A stretch of 64,000 nucleotides of DNA. Source: Rhodocollybia butyracea (lineage: Eukaryota > Basidiomycota > Agaricomycetes > Agaricales > Omphalotaceae). Shown piece after piece: positions 54,970 through 64,000 of this stretch (positions within the stretch are counted from its first letter, which is position 1; the number at the start of each line of letters is the position of its first letter). The position numbers and the translations under genes were made by a program. The stretch covers positions 558,001 to 622,000 of the forward strand of contig JADNRY010000005.1 in assembly GCA_015501585.1 (NCBI GenBank). The letters run 5' to 3'. The notes beneath the pieces are model-generated. The model worked only from the letters and a program-made list of their open reading frames with translations, was not told where the DNA came from and searched no databases.

Positions 54970-57105
54970 AGAAATATACACTCCCGCTACGGACCTTTCA
55001 CTGATGTCGCTCCGTCCCCAGATACAGGACCTACGGAAGAGTAAGTCTCTGTACTTTCATTAACCGGGCATTTTCTAAACTTCCTTCCAGATTCGTTGTA
55101 TCCAACCCTGCGAACGGTCAAGAGCTTTGCACGTAAGCTTCGGCATGTATTGCATACTTTCTCCTCTCCACACCATCTGTTTTACTATACAGTGTCGCAT
55201 CCCCATCTCCAAAATTCATCACCTCAGTAATTCAATCCGCCCAAACCACTTTTACCTCAGGCGTATGGTCAAAGGCACCTGCGTTAGAACGATCCAAAGT
55301 CCTCTTGCGCCTAGCTAGGATTTTAGAAGAGCGCGTCCCGGAAATGGCAAGGATCGAGAGTTTGCAGACTGGGAGAACGATACGAGAGATGAGTGTTCAG
55401 TTGGGCAGGTTGCCGGATTGGTTGTGAGTACGCTTTGTACTTGGTTTCTGTTTCGTGTCGTTCACGCCTGACCTAGCCCGTTCTTGATTTGTGATTAGAG
55501 ATTATTATGCCGCCCTGCTTCGGACTCGTCAGGATTTCATTGCTCCTACACAAGGGAAACTCTTGAACTATGTTCAGAGGGTCCCGCTGGGTGTTGTTGC
55601 TCAGATAACTGTGCGTTCCTCGTGCTCATTTCTTACCGCGTTCATCTCATTCTTCGATAGCCCTTCAATCACCCTCTCTTAATCGCAGTCAAGAAGATTG
55701 TTCCTGCTCTTGCAGCAGGGAACAGTGTCATTGTAAAGCCTTCCGAGGTGAGTGGATATTATACTGCTTGAGTCACACTGACATGATACCCTTCTCTAGC
55801 AAGCACCTATAACAGTGCTCGAATTCGCGCAAATGGCTGCTAAAGCCCGACGTTAGTGTTTCTCCACCCGTTTTTGATAACCATATTGAAACTGATGATT
55901 TTCCCAGTGCCCCCAGGTGTCCTCTCTGTTCTCCCAGGACTCGGACACACGGTAGGAAAAGCCATCGTGAGCAATCCGCTCATTCGCAAAGTCGATATTA
56001 CTGTAAGTCATTTACCGCTCGGCACACTATTCACCTACCTATCGTCATCCAATTAGGCAGGAACAGAAACCGGTCGTGCGTTAGGGAGTATCGTTGGTGG
56101 AAACTTGGCTTCGTATACAGCTGAGCTTGGTGGCAAGGTCCGTGACACACTATCCTGCTCTTCCTTTTCCTTCCCCCCTCTCATACCCCCTCAGGCCCCA
56201 ATACTCATCTTTTCCGACTCCGATATCGAATCCGCTGTCAACGGCGCAGCCTTCGCTTCATTCGTCGCGTCTGGCCAAACTTGCGTCTCCGGAACACGTC
56301 TAATCGTCCAAACCCAAATCTACGACACATTCCTCGAACGGTTCCTCGCCAAAGTGCAGTCTATCCGCCGGCGAATGGGGGATCCTCTGAATCCCAAATC
56401 CAGTATGGGGAGCGTTATCTCTGCGAGGCATCTCGAAAGGATCGAGGGCATGGTCGGAAGGTTTTGGCGGGAGGCGGAAGAATGATAGGTAAATCAGAAC
56501 TGGACGGGTTTGATTTTAGTAAAGGAAGCTTTTATCCTCCGACTGTGATTACGGACATTGAGGTTGAAGACGAATTGTGGCAGGAGGAGGTATTTGGGCC
56601 GGTTGTGGTTGTTAAACGGTTTACAGTAAGCTCTGTTTGTCTACACTGTTGGGCTAATTCAAGAGACCTGATCATCATAGCACGAGGCGGAAGGTGTCGC
56701 TCTGGCCAACGAATGTAAATATGGTCTCGGCGCTGGAATATGGACTACAGATCTTTCTCGGGGTCATCGCGTTGCTTCTCAGATTGAAGCTGGGTTGTGC
56801 TGGGTCAATACGCATCATAGAAATGATCCTAGTAGCCCTTGGTGCGTGTTGTGACGTTGTTTTATCACATTTACTCATTCGTGTTTGTAGGGGCGGTATG
56901 AAGGAAAGCGGAATAGGGCGAGAGAACGGTTTGGAGGCGTTTGAAGCATGTACGTTTCAACTGCTGCGCCGCTCTGACTTCTCATCTGACCTTTTGTATA
57001 GACACCCAAAGCAAATCTACTATCGTGAATATTGCTTCCACTGAAGAGACAAGGAAGACGGATGATTGGTTTGCGGAAAGTGGTGAAGCTCGCAGGTATG
57101 GCTGA
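54970..57105 (+). CDS. Aldehyde dehydrogenase, with apparent frameshift
   Basis: NAD(P)+-dependent ALDH-superfamily enzyme. Motifs in order: EEFVVSNPANGQELCT, RVPLGVVAQIT-PFNHPLLIAVKK, ALAAGNSVIVKPSE, VDITAGTETGRALG, ELGGKAPILIF (general-base Glu), GQTCVSGTRLIV (catalytic Cys), FYPPTVITDIEVEDELWQEEVFGPVVVV and GGMKESGIGREN; stop 57105. Near 56440-56465 the reading frame changes between RIEGMV and KVLAGGGRMIG with no possible intron, and about seven expected residues are missing. So there is a small non-triplet deletion: a broken gene or a sequence error. The ATG at 55004 is out of frame with the first motif; the true initiator lies in an upstream exon I could not place, so the start given is the first reliable coding base. 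Confidence 0.75.
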
Positions 57106-57205
57106 GGAATCTTTCGAACACATCTAGTCCAAATTCTTGTATTACAATACATGTATACCCAATCAATACCTAACGTCCGTGAGCGCAGAAGAAAAGTCGT
57201 AACAT

Positions 57206-58118
57206 CTAACTTGTAGCCTTCACAGCTTCGTGAGTGGGTGTCTGCAAGCAAATCATGTATTAACAATGAGTTATATCGAAGGACAGAACAACGCACCTCA
57301 GACATTTCAACTGGAGGTTCATCGATAAAGTCTGGAACTTTGTTCATATCGCTTAGATATGATGGTCCCTCTTCCTCTTCCTCAAACTGTAACGCGTCCA
57401 ACTCTGGAAAGATGTTAGCTCGGACATGGGCGAACATATGGTGTCAACTAACCGGCTTCCAAATCCGCTTCATCAAGCTCGTCTGGTACAGCATATGAAC
57501 GTCCTAGAGACTCTTGGATTTCATTGGCGCGTTCCAGTAGATCTTCCATTTCATCATGGATGTCCTTTACACCGCCAACGGTCAACTAGGTTCAAGGTAT
57601 TCCGCGCAAACACATACTTCGATTTTGTCAAGATTGATCTTCCCATACTGCTTCTTTATCTCTTTATTTGAAGCTTGCAGCGCATCAACAGTAGCCATCG
57701 TATTCCGCAGATTCTCCGTAGTTAGCGCAGCACTCTCCATATTGAACGACTGCTGCGTTAACTGCGAGAGTTGTGATTCGTACATCTTCTTTTGCTTTAG
57801 AGTCCGTAATGCGCGTTGTTGAATGGCTTCCTGGTCGATGATTCAGTATTTTGTACGTTGAGAGTAGAGCGTAGATAGTACACACCTTTCCAGGCCCATT
57901 CCGAAGCTTGCTCATCTGATCCTTGTACCTCGAGAGCTCACCATCTAGTTTCTTGATTTTAACTTCGATCGAGGCAACCCTGGTATCTGTCTGCAGGCTC
58001 CAGCACATGAACGTCGTTTATAACTTTGTAGTAAAGTCAAGATACTAACTGAGGCAATCGCGTCTTGTAGAGTGGGTTTGGGTTTTTTGGAAGCAGATGA
58101 TCCGAAAATGCGATTCAT
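57206..58118 (-). CDS. VPS60: Vps60/CHMP5-type ESCRT-III subunit
   Basis: Starts [23 protein letters not shown], as in CHMP5/Vps60. The basic helical half [46 protein letters not shown] and [16 protein letters not shown] is followed by the acidic half [26 protein letters not shown] and [15 protein letters not shown], with [11 protein letters not shown] near the end; stop at 57206. About six short exons. ESCRT-III subunits polymerise on endosomes during multivesicular-body sorting; Vps60 binds Vta1/Vps4 cofactors. Confidence 0.92.
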
Positions 58119-58474
58119 TGGATGGATTGGAAATTGAGAACTACTGTAATGAAGATGATGTGAGAGAAACAAGAGGCGTTGAATTAGACGCTGGTCTAAC
58201 TAGGACTTCTGCGCAAACAATATATAAATACAAGGCAATGAGCTCATACTGGTACACGCAATAATCGCAAGAAAAGTTAGTCTTGTAATCCAGAATTTTC
58301 GAGAGAGGCGAGGGGCGGGGAGAAACCATTCAGTGTTGCGGCCACTGAAGGAAAACCATCGCTGTAGTGGCAAAAACACTTGCGTTCCATCGCCCAGCGA
58401 AATACCTATCAAAGAGTCTTGTAAAGTATGACTACCCATACCCGACAAGATACAAGACGAATATCGGCATCGTT
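58119..58474. other. Intergenic
   Basis: Vps60 promoter and SDR1 3' flank; nothing recognised. Confidence 0.45.
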
Positions 58475-59575
58475 TTACTCATACCATGCCACCTCTTCAT
58501 ACTTTGTGCCATCGATATTAGTTCCCACACCAAAGGATTCCCATTCATCCAGCTCGGCCAGTCGTCGTTTCAGACGTCTCTTGATCAAACCCACAGCATC
58601 ATCCCCCAATGCAAATCGAACAGGCAATGCTTTGTCTGTCTTCAGCATAACAACATCCAGTACTTTGTTGGCGCCTTTATCTGGATCTCCTATCTCTTTT
58701 CCAGAGCCTTCTCGGAACAAGTTATAGTAATAGTGTGTTAATTCATAATCATTAATCTACGCAAGAGTCAATAATCAATTTCAAAGGCTGAAATCCATAC
58801 TCACAGTATTTGTTGGAGACTTAGTGTTTGGGGCTGACGCAACTGAAGTGCGGAACGCGCCAAGGTTAACAGACATAGCTCGTATGTTGAAAGGACCGAG
58901 CTCATGTGCCCAAGTCTCTGTGAGGCCTGAAAGATGATTTCAGACTCAAGGATGAAGCGTATCGGTTCTACTCACACTCAAGAGCTGCTTTGCTTGCAGC
59001 GTACATCCCCCCTCCACTGAGCGCACTATAAGATCCTGCAGAACTAACATTTACAATTGTCCCTGTCTTTCGAGCGCGAAGGTGTGGCATGAACGCGTTT
59101 GTGATATTGATGATGCCGAAAAAGTTTGTGTCAAATTGTGACTTGACTTCCTCAGGTCTAGAGGGATTTAATTACCAATAGCACACAAACACTGTTGAAA
59201 CAGATAAGTGCGAAAGGGCATACGTGATCTCTTCAATTGCTCCACCTAGAAGCCATCCAGCATTGTTGACAAGGATATCGACCTGGCCGCTATATTAACA
59301 AGCAAGTTGGCTGTGCTAGGCCATTGAGGTTTGCAACAATTTACTCACAATGCATTGATGGCCTTTTCAGCGAATGATTTTATTTCTTGAGGGCTATCAG
59401 TGACATCCAGAGTAAAAATTTGAGCTCCTTTATCTCCCAAGTCCGTAATGGCTGATAAACGACGTGCAGTAGCGACAACACGTAAACCTCTTATGAGGGC
59501 ATTCTGCGCTAGGGACCTTCCAAAGCCAGTAGAGCATCCAGTAATAAGAATCACAGGGGACTCCGATGAGGACAT
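58475..59575 (-). CDS. Short-chain dehydrogenase/reductase, copy 1
   Basis: Classical SDR, NAD(P)-dependent. Starts MSSSESPVILITGCSTGFGRSLAQNAL (T-G-x3-G-x-G) at 59575, then VATARRLS, TLDVTDSPQEI, QVDILVNNAGWLLGGAIEE (NNAG), NVSSAGSYSALSGGGMYAASKAALE (catalytic Ser, Y-x3-K) and ELGPFNIRAMSVNLGAFRT. The C-terminal part includes ALPVRFALGDDAVGLIKRRLKRRLAEL and ends YEEVAWYE; stop at 58475. Five exons. The ARR after the second strand favours NADP(H). First-ranked of three tandem paralogues with the same exon plan; substrate unknown. Confidence 0.9.
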
Positions 59576-60077
59576 GGCTGGGCAAGTTAATGGTGGTACT
59601 AAAACAAAGATTGGTTCACTTCATGATGCATGATCCTGGGGAAACCTGGTTATAGCCAATCGTAGGCGAAGTAAAAATAGAGCATCTGGGGCCAGATCCA
59701 GAAGCCAAGATTTCCTGGTCCACGAGCGCTGAGCAACATGTCCACCACCAGCCATCAAGGTCTCGCTCGAACAACTCATTCTTTGAGCCTTTACAGCTTG
59801 CAATTGACGATGGATCGCTCGGAACCCTGAACAATGGGGCCAAGAAGTTGAAGGACGGTGAGCATGTGCGTGTCATTGTGTGGGTAAGGCAGCAGAAAAC
59901 CTGATAGAATTCCTTGGGTGTTGAATCGAAAGATATTCGAGTGATAGACGCCCGTGAAAATTTCCCAAGAGTAAAGCAGATTTTGATTGCTCATGTTACT
60001 ACTAGATGGTTGTACAGCACGAGTAATGTTGTCATCGTTTCATTCATACCATGCCATCTCTTCATACTTTGTCCCAT
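59576..60077. other. Intergenic between SDR1 and SDR2
   Basis: Promoter of SDR1. Part of it (59855-59965) resembles 63720-63830 at the right edge, so it belongs to the SDR duplication unit. No gene. Confidence 0.5.
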
Positions 60078-61120
60078 CTATACCAGTTTCGTACCGAAGG
60101 ATTCCCATTCATCCAGTTCTGCGAGTCGCTGTTTCAAACTTCTTCTGACCAAACCCACAGAGTCATCTCCCAAAGTAAATCGAACGGGCAATGGCCTGTC
60201 TGTCTTCAACATAACAACATCCAATAGCTTCTTCGCGGCCTTTTCCGGATCTCCCAATTCCTTGCCAGAACTTTCGTGGTACATCTTGTCGAATTGGTGT
60301 GCCAAATCGTAACCATCGATCTATATTATGTCACTCTCAATAAGCCATTTCAAGGGCAATAAAGACGCTCACAGATTTTGTAGGAAGCTTGTGACTTGAA
60401 GGTAAAGCAATTGAAGTACGGAAATTGCCAAGAGTAACAGACATAGCTCGTATGTTGAAAGCAGCGAGCTCATGTGCCCAAGTCTCCGTGAGACCTACCA
60501 AAAGAGACAATTTTTAAAGGCCTATAGAACATGTTAAATATACTAACATTCAACAGCTGCTTTGCTTGTACAGTAGATTCCTATTCCACTGACAGCAACA
60601 TAAGATCCCGCAGAGCTGATATTTACAAGCGTCCCTGTCTTTCGAGATCGAAAATGTGGCAGGAACGCGTTTGTAATGTTAATGACGCTGAACAAGTTTG
60701 TGTCGAATTGCGATTTGACTTGCTCTGGTCTGAAGTAGAACCGATTAACAACACAAGTAGACAAGATGGAAGGACAGACGTATTTTCCTCAATCGCTCCA
60801 ACTAAAATCCATCCGGCGTTGTTGACAAGAATATCGAATTGGCCGCTACACCAACAAATAAGCTTTGTGCTCAACTATTCCTTGCAAATTACCCACAATG
60901 CACCGATAGCCTTTTCAGCAAATGAGTTAAGTTCTTGGGGAGTATCAGTGACATCTAAAGCAAAGATTTGTGCGCCTTTATCTCGCAGATCTTCGATAGC
61001 TGATGAACGACGAGCGGTAGCAATGACGTGTAACCCTCTGGCGAGAGAATTCTGTGCCAGGCATCTTCCAAGGCCGGTAGAGCATCCAGTAATGAGAATA
61101 ACAGGGGATTCTGAAGACAT
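60078..61120 (-). CDS. Short-chain dehydrogenase/reductase, copy 2 (altered C-terminus)
   Basis: Same plan as the neighbours. MSSESPVILITGCSTGLGRCLAQNSL at 61120, ALDVTDTPQELNSF, FDILVNNAGWILVGAIEE, NISSAGSYVAVSGIGIYCTSKAAVE (Y-x3-K kept), EWESFGTKLV and stop at 60078. Compared with copies 1 and 3, where ESFG is followed by some 15 more residues (GTN-[IV]-DG-x-K-[YF]-EE), one nucleotide is missing in the stretch after ESFG, so the natural tail is replaced by TKLV and a stop. The tail sequence is still readable in the next frame. The catalytic core is complete, so activity may remain. Confidence 0.85.
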
Positions 61121-61542
61121 GGTAGAACAAGAAAATGGCTCCTAGTGGTCCTAGGGCATCTGATGCCACTACTAGCCAATCACAGAGAGATGACATCTAG
61201 TAAAACAAAGCGCTCGAAGTTGACTTCGAAGTTACTGTATTTGAATCCAGTGGCCATATCGAGGCAAACCTAGCTATCGGATCTCCCAGCCCACAGCTGA
61301 TGCACGCGTTAACCACCAGCCGCGAAGGCCTTGCTGCCTCACGTTGAGAATATCTTCCATCAGCCTGTCACAATTCCAGTATTCGAAGGCCAGCGGGATG
61401 GCTGCGAATATCCGAAGAGGGTGGAAGACTCCGGACATGAATGCGCACCTGATTGCGAAGAAGAAAGATCCGTGACACATACCAAAAGTCTTTTAAAGCG
61501 TTGTTATAAATGTACACAGTGATTGTTTCGGACAGGTTTAGT
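61121..61542. other. Intergenic between SDR2 and SDR3
   Basis: Promoter of SDR2; contains AGTGGTCCTA 25 bp upstream of the start, a word also found before SDR3. No gene. Confidence 0.45.
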
Positions 61543-62621
61543 TTACCACTCGGTCTCTTCAAACTTCAACCCATCCACGTTGGTTCCCATACCAAAGGAT
61601 TCCCATTCCTCCAGCTCCGCGAGTCGTCGGTTTAGGCATTTCTTGATCAGACTCACAGCGTCCTCTCCCAGAGCAAATCGAGCAGGTAATGCTTTGTCTG
61701 TCTTCATCATAACAAGATCCAGCAGCTTCGCCGCGCCTTTATCGGTATTTCCCAACTCCTTTCCAGATCTTTCTTGGAACAACTTGTGCCAACCGTGCGC
61801 AATATCGTAACCATCGATCTACGTCCAAGTAAATAATCAAGGTCAATATTAATAACATGAACTAAACAACTCACAGTATTTGTTGAAGGTTTGGTGTTTG
61901 AAGACGCGACTGCAGTGCGGAACGCACCGAGATTAACAGATGTAGCTCTTATGTTGAATGGAGCAAGTTCGACCGCCCAAATCTCTGTGATGCCTAAGAT
62001 ATAAGGTTAGAGTTCAAGTATTTAGAGATATCAAAATCTATTTACAGTCAAGAGCTGCTTTACTTGCAATGTAGATTGCCGCCCCACTGAGAACAAGGTA
62101 AGATGCATCAGAGCTGATATTCACAATTGTTCCTGTCTTTCGAGAGCGGAAATGCGGCAGGAACGCGTTGGTGACGTTGATAACGCCGAAAAAGTTTGTG
62201 TCGAATTGCGCCTTGACTTCCTCGGGTCTGGAGCAGAACTGATTAACAAAGTACACGCAGGGCAGAAGGACATACGTGATTTCCTCAATCGCTCCGCCTA
62301 AAAGCCATCCGGCATTATTGACCAACATATCGATTTGACCACTATATTACAAGAGTAGGCTGAGCTTGTCTGCTCGACCTTGTCATGGTATACTTACAAT
62401 GCACCAATAGCCTTTTCGGCAAATGATTTGAGTTCTTGAGGAGTGTCATCGACGTTCAAAGTGAAGACTTGAGCGCCTTTATCTCTCAAGTCTTCGATGG
62501 CTGATAAACGACGAGCAGTGGCAATGACGCGTAAACCCCTTGCTAGGGAGTTTTCTGCCAGGGACCTTCCGAAGCCAGTCGAACATCCAGTAATGAGAAT
62601 TACAGGGGGTTCCGAAGACAT
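61543..62621 (-). CDS. Short-chain dehydrogenase/reductase, copy 3
   Basis: Intact third paralogue. MSSEPPVILITGCSTGFGRSLAENSL at 62621, VIATARRLSAIEDLRDKG, TLNVDDTPQELKSF, QIDMLVNNAGWLLGGAIEE, NISSDASYLVLSGAAIYIASKAALD (Y-x3-K), VELAPFNIRATSVNLGAFRT and ALPARFALGEDAVSLIKKCLNRRL, ending KFEETEW at 61543. Five exons with short introns at the same positions as in copies 1 and 2. Closest in gene layout to copy 1. A near-palindrome GGTCCTTATTTAAGGACC lies 74-91 bp upstream of the start. Confidence 0.9.
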
Positions 62622-64000
62622 GTCTCAGTCCGATACAAGTTGGTGGTGATAGTAGTTGGACAAAGTTACAAAGGGGAGGATGACCACCGAGGTGGTCCTT
62701 ATTTAAGGACCAAATCTCGCATAAAGGTATCCGGAAGCCGACGCAGTCTCATTAAGGGGGTTACACGGGGCTAGTCAGATAGTCTCGCACGCCAGAATTC
62801 TCGAGAGTGAAGAAATTCGTTCACACGAAATCATTAGCTTTGTACAGCCGCCTCGTGCAATTTCTTCTTTTCTGACTCAATGGGCAGAGCGAGTCATCCC
62901 AGATGTTTCTCAAGCAACACTTGAAGTCCGACGTCTCCAACTTGAAGCTTCAGAACTAACTCGGCACTCCAGCAAGAGGATGAACAGATAAATTTCGATC
63001 CGTCTGAAAAGTTTGTAGATGGTAATGACGCTGAACAGGTTTGTGTCGAATTGCGACTTGACTTGCTCTGATCTGGAGCGGGAATTAACAACACAAGTAG
63101 ACAAGGTGGAAGGACGGATACGCGTCTTGAAAGAGAGAGAACGACTTACAAGAATGTATCATGCCCCCAGACGCCTCCCAACTCATAATACGACACTCGT
63201 TCGTTTCCTGCCATTCGTAGCGCATCCATCTCTTTGTTGCTCCACGGTAGAGAGTATGTCACTCTGGACACGAAGTACAAGAATTGGAATACTGGACAAA
63301 GGCCGCATGCCTTCAGCGAGGTCGGTAAGATGCAGCGGAGGGTTCACTGGCGGAGGATGTGACTTCGAATGTGATGTTTTGTGTGCAGTTGAAGATGATA
63401 GAGTGGGAGGTGAGGCCAGATGGTAGAGGCATGAGTTGATTCTGGTGCAGATGATGAAAAATTGGTTCATGTCAAGAGCTTTGCTAGGTCCTAAAAACTT
63501 CTCCCACCATTCAGCTGCAGAGTTGAGGGAAGTCGAAGCGGCATGTGATGACGCGGAAAGCCCAGTATGCAGGATGATTATGTTATCCCTTCTGGAGAGA
63601 GAGTACCAAGTTTCGTATGCAATATCGAATGAAGGAAGCGTGGAACATACGTTAATTGCAACAGCGCCGGATCGTGTGGATTGGGTTGTGCATATATGGA
63701 GAGGGAAGAAGTTAAAGGACGCTGAGCATGCGTGTATCATTTTGCAAGTAAGACAGCAGGAAACCTGATGTGATTCCTTGGGTATTGATGCGAATGATGG
63801 ATGGTATTCAAGTGAGAGACGCCCGTGAACTTGGGTGGTGTAACCGACGTGGTCCCACTTAGGAATAGTCGGGACCCCGGTTACATGTATAGCGCCACAT
63901 ACATGCCTAATCCCAACAATGCTGTGATCTGAGTATAAGTAGCTTTGAATTTGGACGATACTCGATACACCCTCGGCGCCTAAAAGTTTCTGTACTGCTC
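62622..64000. other. Right edge: no intact gene
   Basis: Apart from the SDR relic, a plus-strand frame without early ATG is open for 88 codons at 62725-62991 (contains PPRAISSFLTQWAERVIP and DVSQATLEVRRLQLEASEL). It looks protein-like but I do not recognise it. The frames at 63183-63740 (-) and 63436-63768 (+) overlap on opposite strands and are not called. 63720-63830 matches the region upstream of SDR1. GAGTATAAGTAG at 63934 could be a TATA element of a gene beyond the window. Confidence 0.45.
63010..63125 (-). pseudogene. SDR relic (fourth copy fragment)
   Basis: ATGACGCTGAACAGGTTTGT, TCGAATTGCGACTTGACTTG and AACAACACAAGTAGACAAGG match SDR2 around 60680-60770 (the PEQVKSQFDTN exon end and following intron). 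The flanking exons are absent, so this is a fragment left from the tandem array. Confidence 0.7.

Noticed and set aside
10764..62621. A single secondary-metabolite cluster made of FMO, oxygenases, ALDH and SDRs
   Set aside because: No backbone synthase, transporter or cluster regulator is present and housekeeping genes lie between them.
63183..63768. Two opposing ORFs of 185 and 110 codons at the right edge
   Set aside because: They overlap on opposite strands, neither shows a known domain, and part of the region is SDR-array flank.

Overview
The window looks like nuclear DNA of an agaricomycete (mushroom-forming basidiomycete). Almost every gene is broken by many 45-70 bp introns, GC-AG introns are fairly frequent, and several families are typical of that class: divergent G-alpha subunits, DUF2235 proteins, an EF-hand/ZZ multi-exon protein, a Par32-like GRGG-repeat protein and DUF4112. 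Gene models below were spliced by eye from codon frame, splice sites and family motifs. Exon edges are mostly good; some 5' ends are uncertain and are marked so.

Layout. 1-1496: array of 307-bp units, each an 82-bp near-perfect palindrome plus a 225-bp tRNA-like spacer, in both orientations. 2.1-6.4 kb: two tandem divergent G-alpha genes (-). 7.2-10.3 kb: a small seed-maturation-like protein and a membrane-anchored spermidine-synthase-like protein (-). 10.8-12.9 kb: a flavin monooxygenase (+), then an intron-containing tRNA-Asp and a 1.09-kb non-autonomous TIR transposon. 15.2-18.9 kb: two tandem Gal80-like oxidoreductases (-), the second with a 1-nt frameshift. 20.4-23.0 kb: metacaspase (-). 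24.7-26.4 kb: RCC1-type Ran exchange factor (+). 27.2-35.2 kb: a tandem duplicon of about 4.2 kb with two DUF2235 genes (+). 35.6 kb: an isolated 84-bp perfect palindrome with the same core as the left-hand array. 35.9-37.0 kb: acidic unknown protein (+). 37.4-41.2 kb: two tandem 2-oxoglutarate/Fe(II) oxygenases (-) around a tRNA-like gene. 41.6-42.5 kb: DUF4112 (-). 43.4-47.7 kb: large EF-hand/ZZ protein (+). 48-50.9 kb: 5'-truncated LINE (-) abutting a decayed tRNA-Asp. 51.1-54.6 kb: MATH-like/BTB protein and Par32-like protein (-). 55-57.1 kb: aldehyde dehydrogenase with an apparent frameshift (+). 57.2-58.1 kb: Vps60/CHMP5 ESCRT-III subunit (-). 58.5-62.6 kb: three tandem short-chain dehydrogenases (-) plus a relic.

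Housekeeping genes (RCC1, Vps60, Par32-like, tRNA-Asp) are scattered among families multiplying by local tandem duplication (G-alpha, Gal80-like, DUF2235, 2OG oxygenase, SDR). There is no clear biosynthetic cluster, although FMO, oxygenases, ALDH and SDRs form an oxidative repertoire. The most unusual feature is the palindromic repeat family: two members with different arms but the same core, each self-complementary or nearly so, with TG...CA ends and, at the isolated copy, a 5-bp flanking direct repeat.
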